From contig NZ_CP124747.1 in assembly GCF_041860085.1 (NCBI RefSeq), forward strand, positions 310,001-374,000: a stretch of DNA of 64,000 bases, written 5' to 3'. This document shows positions 27,863 through 37,739 of the stretch, one piece after another. A program made the position numbers and the translations under genes. The notes beneath the pieces are model-generated. The model saw only the letters and a list, made by a program, of their open reading frames with translations, made no database searches and was not told the origin of the DNA. The DNA comes from Schlesneria sp. DSM 10557 (GTDB lineage Bacteria > Planctomycetota > Planctomycetia > Planctomycetales > Planctomycetaceae). Position 1 is the first letter of the stretch. Each line of letters begins with the position of its first letter.

Positions 27863-28249
27863 ATGCTGAAGGAACACGCAATCCAGATCCGGGTTCGCTA
27901 TTGTGAAACCGACGCGATGGGGTTTTTGCACCACTCGCAGTTCTTTAACTTCTTCGAGCAGGGGCGAACCGAACTGCTGAGGGCTCAGGGGGGCTGCTAC
28001 CGCGATATGGAAGAGTCTGGACTGTTTCTGGTCGTCGTCCGTTTGCAGTGCAGCTATCACTCGCCAGCCCGTTACGACGATGTGCTGACGCTGACCACGA
28101 AGGTCGAAAATGTTTCGGCTGTCAAAATCGAACACAGCTACCGGCTGCATTGCGGCGATCGCCTGCTGGCCTCGGCGTCCAGCACACTGGCCTGCGTCGA
28201 TGGAAGTGGCAAGATTCAGCGACTGCCCGATTCGATTGCCGAAGACTGA
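27863..28249 (+). CDS. YbgC/4HBT-type acyl-CoA thioesterase
   Basis: About 128 residues, a single hot-dog domain. It contains RVRYCETDAMGFLHHSQFFNFFEQGRTE (shown in part: YCETDAMGFLHH and FEQGRTE), where the Asp of ETDAMG and the His after it form the 4-hydroxybenzoyl-CoA thioesterase-type active site. It hydrolyses short acyl-CoA or acyl-ACP thioesters. The start at 27863 is chosen because AGAGGTGG lies about 9 nt upstream; an ATG at 27824 is possible. In proteobacteria YbgC belongs to tol-pal; no tol genes are here. Confidence 0.85.
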   Translation: MLKEHAIQIRVRYCETDAMGFLHHSQFFNFFEQGRTELLRAQGGCYRDMEESGLFLVVVRLQCSYHSPARYDDVLTLTTKVENVSAVKIEHSYRLHCGDRLLASASSTLACVDGSGKIQRLPDSIAED

Positions 28250-28386
28250 TTCCAGTGCATAACGTCAATCCGTCCGTCCCTCGCTCTGCTCGAACTGGAG
28301 CGAGGGTTCCCTTTTCTCTCTTTTCATTGATCATCCACGACCGAGCAGCATCTCGCACCTTCATTGAGCTCGGGGCTTCGGCAGCT

Positions 28387-30333
28387 ATGTCCGCAATCAC
28401 GGATTTCTGGTATCTGGCGAAGTCGGGAGGACGGCCCATGGCCGCCCGGGTGGCCCGCTGGAGCGGTCTGGCGCAGCACGTTGTCGAACTGTCCGAAGAC
28501 TATTCCGGACTCACCGACGATGCATTGCTGTCTCTTTCCAAAGAGTTGCGTTGGCGATCGAAGTCAGGTGTCCCGCTCAAGGTGCTCTTGCCGCAGGCCT
28601 ATGCCTTGGTGAGAGAAGCTGCACGGCGCGTCCTGGACAAGCAACACTATCTGGTGCAGATCATTGGTGGAATCGGGCTGTTCGAAGGGGGACTGGCCGA
28701 GATGCAGACGGGTGAGGGAAAGACACTCACTGCGACGCTGCCGACCTATCTGCGGGCACTGCCCGGTCGCGGGTGCCATGTGGTGACTGTCAACGACTAT
28801 CTCGCCCAGCGTGACTGTGATCTGATGGGACCTGTCTACGAAAAGCTGGGGCTGACTGTGGGCAGTGTCGTCTCGTCCAGTCAGCCGGACGCCCGTCGGC
28901 GTGCTTACGCGAAAGACATCACCTATGCGACCAGCCGTGAGATTGGATTCGACTTTCTGCGAGATCGATTGAAAGTCGGTTCCCGGCTGGATGAGGCGTA
29001 CCGTGCTCAACTGTTTGAGGCAGAGTCTCAGGCGGAAGCGGGGCCTGTGCAGCGCGGGCATTATTTCGCGTTGATTGACGAAGCCGACAGTGTCTTGATC
29101 GATGATGCGGTCACTCCGCTGATCATTGGACTGGAACGTGAAAACACGCAGGAAATTGAAGAGCTGCTTCACTGGTCCCGTGATCTGGTTCCGCAGCTCA
29201 CGCTTTCCCAGGATTATCTGTTTGACCCGGGTAAGCGAACCGTTGAACTGACCAACGCGGGGACGCGGAAGGTTGTTCTCGCACTCAAGCCAACGCGACT
29301 CAGTTCATTCGACACTGAAAAACTTTATACGAGTGTTGAGCAGGCGCTGCGAGCCGATTACGCGTACGAGCGAGGGCGGGACTACGTCATTACAAAAAAG
29401 AAGGAAATCGCGATCGTCGACGAAGGGACCGGTCGGACACTCGATGGTCGCAAGTGGCAGGCAGGTCTGCATCAGGCGATTGAGGCCAAAGAGCGGGTTC
29501 CTATCACAGCGGAGACAGGTGAAGCGGCCCGGATCACCGTGCAAACTTTTTTCCGCCGCTACGAAAATCTGGCTGGGATGACAGGGACCGGCATCCAGGC
29601 AACTCGCGAGTTTCAGCACACCTACGGCCTGGGAGTGACCGTCATCCCCACGCACAGACGCTGCATCCGGCAAGGGTTAACTCCACGAATCTTTCTCACC
29701 CAGGAGGCCAAGCGTCAGGGGCTGATCCCGGAAATTGAACGGCTATACCGACTGGGGCGGGCCGTCTTAATCGGAACCCCTTCCGTCGAAGCCTCTGAAG
29801 TTCTTGGGAGAGAGCTTCGCAGCCGAGAGATCGATTGCCAGATTCTGAATGCGCTGTTCGATGATGTCGAAGCGGAAATTATTGCGCAAGCAGGTCAGCC
29901 GGGGCGAATTACAATTGCCACCAACATGGCGGGACGGGGGACCGACATTCACTTGCACCCTGCGGTCAATGCAAGTGGCGGTCTGCACGTCATTGCAACG
30001 GAAATGCACACGAATCGGCGGATCGATCGTCAACTGGTAGGTCGAGCAGCCCGTCAGGGGGATCCCGGTTCCTACCAGTTCTGGCTTTCTCTGGAAGACG
30101 AGTTGTTCCGATATCTGACCGCCGCACAGCTCACCAGGCTGCGTAACCGGGCTGCCGCCGTCTCGCGTGGTGGAGAGCTTGCTCCGAGTTGGATTCGCCC
30201 CTTCCGCCAGCTCCAGCGACGCATCGAAAATCAGGAACGCAAGTACCGTAAGCAGTTACTGAAACAAGAAAAAAGCCGCGAAACGATGTGCCGGGCGATG
30301 GGGCTGGATCCTTACCTGGAATTGGCGGAATAG
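28387..30333 (+). CDS. Truncated SecA paralogue (SecA-like translocase ATPase)
   Basis: 648 residues against about 850-900 in canonical SecA. Conserved: LAEMQTGEGKTLTATLP (Walker A, about 102-118), TVNDYLAQRD, YATSREIGFDFLRD, LIDEADSVLID (DEAD-like box, about 228-238), TGTGIQATREF, TNMAGRGTDIHL and LVGRAARQGDPGSYQFWLS. The helical wing and zinc-binding C-terminal tail are missing; the chain stops after a short basic coiled-coil. The N-terminal region is also short. It is probably a specialised second SecA, with the housekeeping one elsewhere. The start at 28387 lacks a strong ribosome binding site, and the in-frame upstream sequence is not SecA-like. Confidence 0.88.
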   Translation: MSAITDFWYLAKSGGRPMAARVARWSGLAQHVVELSEDYSGLTDDALLSLSKELRWRSKSGVPLKVLLPQAYALVREAARRVLDKQHYLVQIIGGIGLFEGGLAEMQTGEGKTLTATLPTYLRALPGRGCHVVTVNDYLAQRDCDLMGPVYEKLGLTVGSVVSSSQPDARRRAYAKDITYATSREIGFDFLRDRLKVGSRLDEAYRAQLFEAESQAEAGPVQRGHYFALIDEADSVLIDDAVTPLIIGLERENTQEIEELLHWSRDLVPQLTLSQDYLFDPGKRTVELTNAGTRKVVLALKPTRLSSFDTEKLYTSVEQALRADYAYERGRDYVITKKKEIAIVDEGTGRTLDGRKWQAGLHQAIEAKERVPITAETGEAARITVQTFFRRYENLAGMTGTGIQATREFQHTYGLGVTVIPTHRRCIRQGLTPRIFLTQEAKRQGLIPEIERLYRLGRAVLIGTPSVEASEVLGRELRSREIDCQILNALFDDVEAEIIAQAGQPGRITIATNMAGRGTDIHLHPAVNASGGLHVIATEMHTNRRIDRQLVGRAARQGDPGSYQFWLSLEDELFRYLTAAQLTRLRNRAAAVSRGGELAPSWIRPFRQLQRRIENQERKYRKQLLKQEKSRETMCRAMGLDPYLELAE

Positions 30334-30456
30334 TGGATTACAGAGCCGGTGAACCCGGAATGTCTCGGGAAACGAATTATTCCGGGTCGCGACACCCTGA
30401 AATTCTTTCGGACTTTTGGCTATACTCTTTCATTGCAACGAAATTACCGGATTTTC

Positions 30457-31371
30457 ATGAACTCACCGCAGCGGCAAACACGATCCCACTTAATTTCCCT
30501 GTTCGAAGAACTGGGTTTACACCCGCGCGGGGATCTAGGTCAGAATTTTCTGATCGATCTGAACCTGCTGGAAATGATTGTCCAGGAGGCGCGACTCGGA
30601 CCGGACGACGTGGTTCTGGAAGTGGGCGCCGGCACCGGGGGACTGACGACATATCTCTCTGCGGCAGCAGCGGTCGTCTCCGTCGAATATGACTCGAACC
30701 TCTACAAGCTGGCGTCGCGTGCGGTCGAGGGACGCAGCAATGTGACTCTCCTGCACACAGATGCACTCAAAAGCAAAAACCAGATCGCCCCGGTCGTAAT
30801 GGAGGCCGTTCGGCGGGAACTGGCGGTCGATCCCAATCGGCGGCTGAAGCTGGTTGCAAACTTACCTTACAACGTCGGTACCCCGATTATCTCGAACATC
30901 ATCGCCAGCGACCTGCCGTGGGAGCTGATGGTGGTGACGATCCAGTGGGAACTGGCCGAGCGAATGGTGGCGAAGCCCCGAACCGGAACCTACAGCGCAT
31001 TGTCGGTCTGGCTCCAGGCCCAGTGTGAGCTCAAGCTGTTGCGGAAACTGGGGCCCAGTGTTTTCTGGCCCAGGCCGATCATCGATTCTGCCATTTTGAG
31101 AATCGATCCGGATTATGAGGCCAAAGCGAAGATTGTTAATCGCGGCGAGTTTCAACTTTTTCTGAGAGATATCTTCACCCAGCGCCGTAAATTGTTGCGA
31201 GGGGTGATTGTCTCGCTTTTTAAGCAAAAACTGTCAAAAGAGCAGATCGACGAGGCTCTTGCTTCGATGCAGCTTTCTCCGGATACCCGGGCCGAAGAAC
31301 TGGATGTGAAGCAACTGGTCGAACTGTCAAACCAGTTGCAGCGTCGAATCGACGAAAAAAGACTGCAATAA
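30457..31371 (+). CDS. rsmA: 16S rRNA dimethyladenosine transferase
   Basis: 304 residues (RsmA/KsgA). It dimethylates the two adjacent adenines near the 3' end of 16S rRNA during 30S maturation. The motifs are LGQNFLID (about 28-35), the SAM-binding EVGAGTGGLTTYL (about 55-67), the catalytic NLPYNVGTP (about 135-143) and a C-terminal domain with FTQRRKLLRGVI. It is longer than KsgA of Escherichia coli (273). The ATG at 30457 is chosen because it begins at the conserved N-terminus; an in-frame start at 30349 adds a non-conserved leader. The guaB gene follows 61 bp later. Confidence 0.95.
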   Translation: MNSPQRQTRSHLISLFEELGLHPRGDLGQNFLIDLNLLEMIVQEARLGPDDVVLEVGAGTGGLTTYLSAAAAVVSVEYDSNLYKLASRAVEGRSNVTLLHTDALKSKNQIAPVVMEAVRRELAVDPNRRLKLVANLPYNVGTPIISNIIASDLPWELMVVTIQWELAERMVAKPRTGTYSALSVWLQAQCELKLLRKLGPSVFWPRPIIDSAILRIDPDYEAKAKIVNRGEFQLFLRDIFTQRRKLLRGVIVSLFKQKLSKEQIDEALASMQLSPDTRAEELDVKQLVELSNQLQRRIDEKRLQ

Positions 31372-31432
31372 TCCAAGTTGATCATTGATAAAGAAGTGTC
31401 GTTAGAGGTCGTGAGGAGGCTAGGAAATCATT

Positions 31433-32920
31433 ATGGAAGATCGTATCGCATACAGAGGAATCACGTTCGACGATGTCCTGCTGGAGCCACGATATAGCGA
31501 AGTCATGCCCAATGAGGCCGATGTTGCGACCCAGTTGACGAAGAACATCCGTATCAATGTTCCGATCATCAGCAGCCCGATGGACACCGTGACGGAAAGC
31601 GAAATGGCCGTTGCCATCGCCCAGGAAGGTGGCATGGGGATCATCCATAAGAATATGTCCGCCGAACATCAGGCGATGCAGGTGGAGCGTGTCAAGCGCG
31701 CTGAGCACGGTGTCATCGTGGACCCGGTGACACTACCGCCGGAAGCGACCGCCGCTGAAGCGTGGGATATCATGGAAAACCGCAATATCGGCGGCGTTCC
31801 TGTGACCCGTAACGGTCACCTGATGGGCATCCTGACCCGTCGCGACCTGCGGTTCATGCTTTCCGGTGATATGGACAAGCCCATCTCCGAACTGATGACC
31901 AAGGACAATCTGGTCACGGCGAAAGAAGATACGACTCTGGCCGACGCACAGCGGATCCTGCTCGAAAACAAAGTCGAAAAACTGCTGCTGGTCGATGAGA
32001 ATAACCTGCTCAAGGGTTTGATCACGATTAAGGATATCGACAAGAACCTTCGCTACCCACGAGCCGCCAAGGATTCACGCGGACGATTGCGAGTCGGCGC
32101 GGCGATCGGTGTCGGTGACTATGAGCGAGCTGAACGCCTGATTCAAAAAGGGGTCGACGTCCTCTGCGTCGACAGTGCTCACGGACATTCCCGCAACGTG
32201 GTCGAAACCGTCAAGGAATTGAAACGTCGCTGGGAAATCGACGTCATCGCGGGAAACGTCGCGACGACAGAAGGGGCCAAGGAACTGGTCCGTGCTGGTG
32301 TTGATGCCGTGAAGGTCGGTATCGGGCCCGGTTCGATCTGTACGACACGGATCATCGCCGGGATTGGAGTTCCGCAACTGACCGCCATTTCGAATGCATC
32401 GAAGGCGATCGTCGGAACGGACGTCTCCATCATCGCCGACGGTGGTATCCGCTACAGTGGCGACATTACCAAGGCCCTTGCCGCTGGTGCCCATGTCGTC
32501 ATGCTCGGCGGACTGCTGGCAGGACTGGATGAAAGCCCTGGCGAAACAATTCTTTATCAGGGTCGACGCTTCAAACGCTATCGCGGGATGGGCTCGCTCG
32601 GGGCGATGGTTAAGGGAAGCAGCGAGCGGTATCGGCAGTCCAACGCGGACGAACAGCGAAGTTCCGGCCCCTCAAAGCTGGTGCCTGAAGGGGTCGAAGG
32701 GCGTGTCGCCTACCGCGGGGCTCTTCCCAGCGTGCTTTACCAACTGATCGGTGGTCTGCGTGCCGGGATGGGTTACTGTGGCGTGCAGACAGTCGCGGAA
32801 CTCAGGACGCAGGCTCGCTTTATCCAGGTGACCCCCGCTTCGGTTCGGGAAAGTCATCCGCATGACATCTCGATCGTGGAAGAGTCACCCAACTATTCCG
32901 CGGAACATGCCCGCGAATAG
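31433..32920 (+). CDS. guaB: Inosine-5'-monophosphate dehydrogenase
   Basis: 495 residues, full length. It oxidises IMP to XMP, the committed step of guanine nucleotide synthesis. The TIM barrel opens with [15 protein letters not shown], two CBS domains occupy about 95-210, and the catalytic loop GPGSICTTR has Cys303. The flap segment ([11 protein letters not shown], then a [11 protein letters not shown] stretch) is present. TAGGAA precedes the ATG by about 8 nt. Cytoplasmic, with housekeeping neighbours rsmA and hisC. Confidence 0.97.
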   Translation: MEDRIAYRGITFDDVLLEPRYSEVMPNEADVATQLTKNIRINVPIISSPMDTVTESEMAVAIAQEGGMGIIHKNMSAEHQAMQVERVKRAEHGVIVDPVTLPPEATAAEAWDIMENRNIGGVPVTRNGHLMGILTRRDLRFMLSGDMDKPISELMTKDNLVTAKEDTTLADAQRILLENKVEKLLLVDENNLLKGLITIKDIDKNLRYPRAAKDSRGRLRVGAAIGVGDYERAERLIQKGVDVLCVDSAHGHSRNVVETVKELKRRWEIDVIAGNVATTEGAKELVRAGVDAVKVGIGPGSICTTRIIAGIGVPQLTAISNASKAIVGTDVSIIADGGIRYSGDITKALAAGAHVVMLGGLLAGLDESPGETILYQGRRFKRYRGMGSLGAMVKGSSERYRQSNADEQRSSGPSKLVPEGVEGRVAYRGALPSVLYQLIGGLRAGMGYCGVQTVAELRTQARFIQVTPASVRESHPHDISIVEESPNYSAEHARE

Positions 32921-33063
32921 AGGCGAGTCTGATCGGGGATGGGTCGGCAGGGGTGACGCTACCCGCTTGATCCTGCGCCACTCGTCTCTAGACAAATCTG
33001 TTCTGAAGACATTTCTCGTAACAGGGAGATGGGGTGGCGCACGGCTTTCCCATTGAGATGACT

Positions 33064-34140
33064 ATGAGCCTTTTTCGACCTGAAATTGATCGACTTGCCG
33101 GCTACATGCCGGGGGAACAGCCACAGGATACGGGCTGGACGAAGCTGAACACCAACGAGAACCCCTATCCGCCATCGCCGCGGGTTCTCGAAGCCATCAA
33201 CGAAGCGGCACGTGGCCGATTGAATCTGTATCCGGACCCGCACGGGACCAAGTTCCGGAAGGCGGCGGCCGAGGTTCTGGACGTCGATCCCGACTGGATC
33301 CTGCCAGGAAATGGCAGCGACGAGGTTCTGACGATTCTGACTCGATCCTTCGCAGGGACGAGTGACCAGATTGCCTTTCCGTATCCCAGCTACATCCTTT
33401 ACGAAACGCTGGCCGACCTTCAGGGGGCGCAACATGTGCGACTTCCACTGGAACCGGACTGGTCGTGGAATTTCGAAAAGGTCATGCCGATTGTCGAGCA
33501 GTGCAAACTGGTCTTCATTCCGAATCCCAATTCGCCCTCAGGCAATCGCTGGACCTGGGATGATCTGGTGTCGCTCACTCCGCGACAGGGTGTTTTGGTC
33601 CTGGACGAAGCCTATGGCGATTTCGCCGATCACCCACACCGGGGAGAACTGCTGAACAGCACCATCGGGACGCGACTGGTAATCACCCGCACGTTCAGCA
33701 AAAGCTACAGCCTGGCGGGGATTCGATTCGGGTTCGCGATGGCACACCCTTCCATCATTTCGGGTCTGCGAAAGATGAAGGACAGCTACAACTGCGACGC
33801 GATCTCGCTGGCCGCAGCCACGGCCGCCATCCAAGACCAGGAGTGGATGCAGTCCAACGTCGCCCGGATTCGTACGACGCGCGAGCGTCTTAACGCGGCT
33901 CTTGCGTCTCTTGGGTTCCACGTCGTCCCCAGTCAGACCAACTTCGTCTGGGCAACGCATCCCTCGGGGGAACATAAGCGGCTGTACGAAGCCCTGAAGG
34001 CGAAGAAAATTCTGGTCCGCTACATGACGTTTCCTGACGTTTCCTGGGCCAATGCTCAAACGCTCGATGGGCTGCGGATCACGATCGGGACCGACGACGA
34101 GATCGAACTGCTGATTCGTGCTCTGACGGAAATCGTTTGA
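33064..34140 (+). CDS. hisC: Histidinol-phosphate aminotransferase
   Basis: About 358 residues, PLP fold type I. It transaminates imidazole-acetol phosphate in histidine synthesis. Motifs are KLNTNENPYPPSP near the N-terminus, PGNGSDEVL, NPNSPSGNRW, LDEAYGDF (cofactor Asp) and TFSKSYSLAGIRFGF with the PLP lysine at about 213. An ATG at 33058 is an equally possible start. It is followed 51 bp later by hisB, so the pair forms a partial his operon. Confidence 0.95.
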   Translation: MSLFRPEIDRLAGYMPGEQPQDTGWTKLNTNENPYPPSPRVLEAINEAARGRLNLYPDPHGTKFRKAAAEVLDVDPDWILPGNGSDEVLTILTRSFAGTSDQIAFPYPSYILYETLADLQGAQHVRLPLEPDWSWNFEKVMPIVEQCKLVFIPNPNSPSGNRWTWDDLVSLTPRQGVLVLDEAYGDFADHPHRGELLNSTIGTRLVITRTFSKSYSLAGIRFGFAMAHPSIISGLRKMKDSYNCDAISLAAATAAIQDQEWMQSNVARIRTTRERLNAALASLGFHVVPSQTNFVWATHPSGEHKRLYEALKAKKILVRYMTFPDVSWANAQTLDGLRITIGTDDEIELLIRALTEIV

Positions 34141-34191
34141 TTCATTTTCGTATCTTCCGCTGACTTTTACAGACTTTCCGGACACTGACCC

Positions 34192-34779
34192 ATGACGCGC
34201 ATTGCGACCATTCAACGCAAAACGGCCGAGACCGACATTCAACTTTCGCTGAACCTGAATGGCAGCGGAAAAGCCAAGATTGAGTCGGGGGTCGGTTTCC
34301 TGGATCACATGCTGACGCTGTTTGCCAAGCACGGCCAGTTCGATCTGGAAGTCGCGGCCATCGGCGATCTGCATATCGACGACCATCATACGACGGAAGA
34401 TGTCGGTATCTGCCTGGGCAAGGCCCTCGCGCAGGCGGCTGGTGATAAACATGGACTCACCCGCTATGGTTCGATGACGCTCCCCATGGAAGAGACGCTG
34501 GTCACATCCGCTCTCGACTTAAGCGGTCGCGTCAAGTTTATCTACAAAGTGGAGTTCCCGACGGAGAAGATTGGGCAGTTCGACACAGAACTCGTGGAAG
34601 AGTTCTGGCAGGCGGTGGCATCGAACGCCCTGATGAACCTCCATCTCGTTCTCCATCACGGGACCAATAGTCACCACATCGCCGAGGCAATTTTTAAGGC
34701 GACGGCCCGAGCCCTCCGCCAGGCCACCACGGTCGACCCTCGCCAGACCGGAGTTCCCTCGTCGAAGGGAACTCTGTAA
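34192..34779 (+). CDS. hisB: Imidazoleglycerol-phosphate dehydratase
   Basis: 195 residues, the monofunctional form. It dehydrates imidazoleglycerol phosphate in histidine synthesis. The duplicated metal-binding signatures are intact: [24 protein letters not shown] and, in the second half, [16 protein letters not shown]. The C-terminal VPSSKGTL is the usual family ending. It follows hisC directly. A bidirectional terminator lies 131 bp downstream. Confidence 0.97.
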   Translation: MTRIATIQRKTAETDIQLSLNLNGSGKAKIESGVGFLDHMLTLFAKHGQFDLEVAAIGDLHIDDHHTTEDVGICLGKALAQAAGDKHGLTRYGSMTLPMEETLVTSALDLSGRVKFIYKVEFPTEKIGQFDTELVEEFWQAVASNALMNLHLVLHHGTNSHHIAEAIFKATARALRQATTVDPRQTGVPSSKGTL

Positions 34780-34910
34780 TCGTCTCGTGCAACGATGTTG
34801 TTCAAGGGGGGAACGCCCCAGGCAGGCTCCACGTGCGGGGTCGGTTACCGCAGTTGTTGAGGGGGACCCCGGGGCAACGGCATCGGATACGAAGGTGAGT
34901 AAAAGAAAAA

Positions 34911-34950
34911 GGGCAGGGGGATTCCAGTGGATCGACCCTGCCCTTTGTTC
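34911..34950. terminator. Bidirectional terminator between hisB and lipoprotein gene
   Basis: GGGCAGGG (34911-34918) pairs with CCCTGCCC (34936-34943). It is flanked by an A-rich run on the left and TTTGTTCTTTG on the right, so it can end both the plus-strand his transcript and the convergent minus-strand gene. Confidence 0.75.
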
Positions 34951-34968
34951 TTTGTCTGGTGAGCCAAA

Positions 34969-36543
34969 CTATTTGGATTTCGCTTCGGTCCAGCGTTTGA
35001 CTCGCAGCGAGTTCGCCACTCGATAAGGATCGTCGGAAGATGTTCGATCAAATGTGGCAATCGCATCGGCATACTGGCCCAGTTCGGCGTGACTTTGAGC
35101 CAGCAGCGTTCGTGCGGGGAAGAACCATTTTCCCTTGCGGTCATACTTCTTGATGTAGTCGGTCAGCAGCTCGACTGCCGTTGCGTACTCACCCAGTTCG
35201 TATTTGCAGAGTGCGGTCCAGTAGAAGGCATTTTCGGAAGCCATTTTGTTCACGACTTCGACGTCGGGCGGGTTCCGCTCGACTTCAAGATGCCGGATTC
35301 TCAGATAGCGAGCCGTCGCCTCAGCGAACTTACCGAGCAGGTGATCTGATCGATAACGCTGGAACTTCCGCTCAGGCGTGCCGATGGTGAACTTGCCATC
35401 TTCGTGAAAATCGACAGGAATGGGGACGCTGAACGGTACCGTCAGCCGGTTCCACTCAAGTTGCTTTTCCTCAGCAATTTTCTTCATCTCTTCAGCCTGC
35501 TGACGCGGATATGGCCAGAGCTTCAGACTGTCAACGGACCAGTTACCCGCCTTGGCGACCCGTTGCAGCAAGCCCGTCCGACCAGCTTCATCGCTCAGCG
35601 GATCGTACAAAATGCATAAGTCGCTTGGGGGAAGAACCTGTTCCAGGTCATGCATCCGTCGGCACCAGAACTCGATGCCGGTCATCACGTAGACCGTGGC
35701 ATCGCGTAGTTCATCTGCGGTCAGTCTGTAAGGGTCTTTGATCGCCATCTGCTGTAGCCAGTCGGGATGTTCGAGGATTTCGGCCAAGGTCGCGACCGAA
35801 TCACGGGCAGTGTCCTCTCCTCGTCCAATAGGAAGTCCCAGTTGAAGGTCGAAGAGATAGACCTTGCCGTCGAGAATGACACCCAGCAACCACTTGTCGC
35901 TGGTCGACCTGGTGTCGGAACTGGCTCGCAGCACGATCGTGTCAATTCGCATCTGACGGAAAATCTCGGCACAGACCCATGCCCGATCCTCGGCGGAGCC
36001 CAGCCCTAACTGCATTACCAGGTAGGGCTGCATCTGCAGCTCGATGTCGTCATCCTTCCAGAGGGCAACGTTACGACAGACGAATTCGACGATCGCGACA
36101 ACTTTTTGCAGTTCTGACTGGCCTCGGTCAGACAAGTATCCTGCCAGCACGCGATGGAACATGGCATCCCGTACGTGTTGTGCGTCGATGGCGTCAAATT
36201 TTGCCTGATTCAGCCGTTCTACCTCTTCAGGCTGGACCCAGCCGGCGGGAGTGGTCACGGGTGCGGATTGTTCAGCAGCAGGCTCTTTTTCGGCTCGCTT
36301 ATACCGCCATGAATTGAGCAGACTGACTGGCTTGTCGGTGGCGGCATTGATTCCGAAGTTTTCCGGCCGAAGCTGATGGACGGCACTGGTCAGAACGTCG
36401 TCAGAGGAGGCTGTTGAAGCACCATCCTTTTTGCCATTCCCCGAAGAATCGACTCCTGAAAAAGGAGCCTTCACGACGCGCGGCCCACAACCTGGAAGTA
36501 ACAGTAGCAGTAGAATCAGGCAGAGAGAGTTCAACGAACGCAT
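34969..36543 (-). CDS. Transglutaminase-like, TPR-containing lipoprotein
   Basis: 524 residues. A lipoprotein signal (LILLLLLLPGC, Cys at about 19) and a low-complexity linker precede a transglutaminase-like region (about 145-250). This includes IVEFVCRNVAL, LGLGSAEDRAWVCAEIFRQM (Cys in WVCAE) and an acidic DLQLG segment. C-terminal TPR-like repeats (about 430-510, YWTALCKYELGEYATAVELL and RTLLAQSHAELGQYADAIATF) are clear. It is probably a periplasmic or outer-membrane anchored protein; enzyme activity is uncertain because a His-Asp pair was not clearly placed. Confidence 0.65.
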   Translation of the reverse strand: MRSLNSLCLILLLLLLPGCGPRVVKAPFSGVDSSGNGKKDGASTASSDDVLTSAVHQLRPENFGINAATDKPVSLLNSWRYKRAEKEPAAEQSAPVTTPAGWVQPEEVERLNQAKFDAIDAQHVRDAMFHRVLAGYLSDRGQSELQKVVAIVEFVCRNVALWKDDDIELQMQPYLVMQLGLGSAEDRAWVCAEIFRQMRIDTIVLRASSDTRSTSDKWLLGVILDGKVYLFDLQLGLPIGRGEDTARDSVATLAEILEHPDWLQQMAIKDPYRLTADELRDATVYVMTGIEFWCRRMHDLEQVLPPSDLCILYDPLSDEAGRTGLLQRVAKAGNWSVDSLKLWPYPRQQAEEMKKIAEEKQLEWNRLTVPFSVPIPVDFHEDGKFTIGTPERKFQRYRSDHLLGKFAEATARYLRIRHLEVERNPPDVEVVNKMASENAFYWTALCKYELGEYATAVELLTDYIKKYDRKGKWFFPARTLLAQSHAELGQYADAIATFDRTSSDDPYRVANSLRVKRWTEAKSK

Positions 36544-36997
36544 GTCACCGGCTCGAAAGTGGGAAAACGATCACGACTCTGACATATACGCCGAGCCGAT
36601 CAAAAGCGTTGAATGACAATCGGAAACCCACGGACCGGATTCCCGTTCAGGCACGCAACTGGCAGGGCAGCAACGGAACAGAGAGGGTAGCCGGGAGGGA
36701 TAAACAACGCAAATCTGCGTCGCAGTCTTTACTTCTGTCGAATTGGACCTGATGGTGCTCCAACCCGTTTTCCCCGACGATCGTACCGAAGGGGTGAGAC
36801 TCAAGTTGTGAAAAAGTCCGCCAGATTCGAAAAGCCAACGAATACCGTCAGCCTGAGGCCTCTTCCTAACAGCATCCGTATCGTGCGAAAAGAAGGTCGC
36901 AAAGTCTGTGACGGTCTTGGGGGCAGGGGTTGCCCATTCTCAGTCTGTCGGGGATATTCGATTTCTTTTACGACTTTGAGCCCCAAGGTGGCGATGA
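36544..36997. other. Divergent intergenic region
   Basis: About 450 bp between a minus-strand lipoprotein gene and a plus-strand membrane-protein gene. Nothing recognisable beyond the expected promoters. Confidence 0.45.
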
Positions 36998-37531
36998 ATG
37001 GCAACAGAGAGCTCCCTGCCGCGGAAAGGGAAAGCAGGACAGATCACGTTCGTGGTAGCCTGTCTGATCGCGCTAATCTGGTTCCGAAGTGTATACGTTT
37101 ATAACGTGATCAATATTCCTCTTGGCTCTGACGAGTACTTTCAAATTCACTCCGCCAGCCAGTGCATCACTTTCAGTCGACTGTCACTGACCCGGATCGG
37201 CGATCAGGCCGATGGCCGACTGCGATCCTGGGGATCGGGGCGCGTTCGACCGAATGTCGCAGGAGCAAGGACGTGGGCCCAACTTGACATTGGAGACGCA
37301 GAGTTTCAGGTCGGAAACCCGGGCAAGCCGTTCGGTACGGCCAGCTTCAACTGTTCTCTCCGCACGTCAGATGGAACCTACCGCGGAATCTTCTCGTCAC
37401 GCGCGTTCCCTTATTGGGCTTTCGTGCTGCCGCTGATGCTGTTCGCGGGGTATTTCTTCTACAGAGAATACAGAAATTCAGCTCCGGCTCTGCCTCTACC
37501 GCGTCAGAAAAAGCAGCGTAAAAAAAAGTAG
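36998..37531 (+). CDS. Small bitopic membrane protein, lineage-specific family (copy 1)
   Basis: 177 residues, no named family. The N-terminal helix (about 16-34) runs into IWFRSVYVYNVINIPLGSDEYF, followed by QIHSASQCITFSRLS and an extracytoplasmic domain of about 85 residues. A second helix (about 140-158, FPYWAFVLPLMLFAGYFF) and a Lys/Arg-rich tail end the chain. The same architecture and motifs (WFRS, N-IP---DEYFQ, FSR-S-TR-G, VLPL) recur at 62658-63203, and a broken copy lies at 57417-59165. The function is unknown; the paired helices suggest an envelope protein. Confidence 0.7.
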   Translation: MATESSLPRKGKAGQITFVVACLIALIWFRSVYVYNVINIPLGSDEYFQIHSASQCITFSRLSLTRIGDQADGRLRSWGSGRVRPNVAGARTWAQLDIGDAEFQVGNPGKPFGTASFNCSLRTSDGTYRGIFSSRAFPYWAFVLPLMLFAGYFFYREYRNSAPALPLPRQKKQRKKK

Positions 37532-37739
37532 TGCCTGTGATCCGAGCTCTCGCCCGGGAGTCACTTCGAATGATCTCCGTCCCCCCCCCCCTCGATTGCC
37601 AATTTGAATCTGTCACATGCCTCGCGTGCTGCTCAAGACGTCGACGGCGATGATATTCTGATCACCGCCGTCGATCCCCGCAGAAACTCGTCGTCTCTTC
37701 TATCGTAAATTCGAGAGAAGTATTCGTCTCGATTTCCAA

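Noticed and set aside
37578-37592. Run of C bases between two genes as a possible frameshift site
   Set aside because: It lies outside any coding region; probably a neutral homopolymer.
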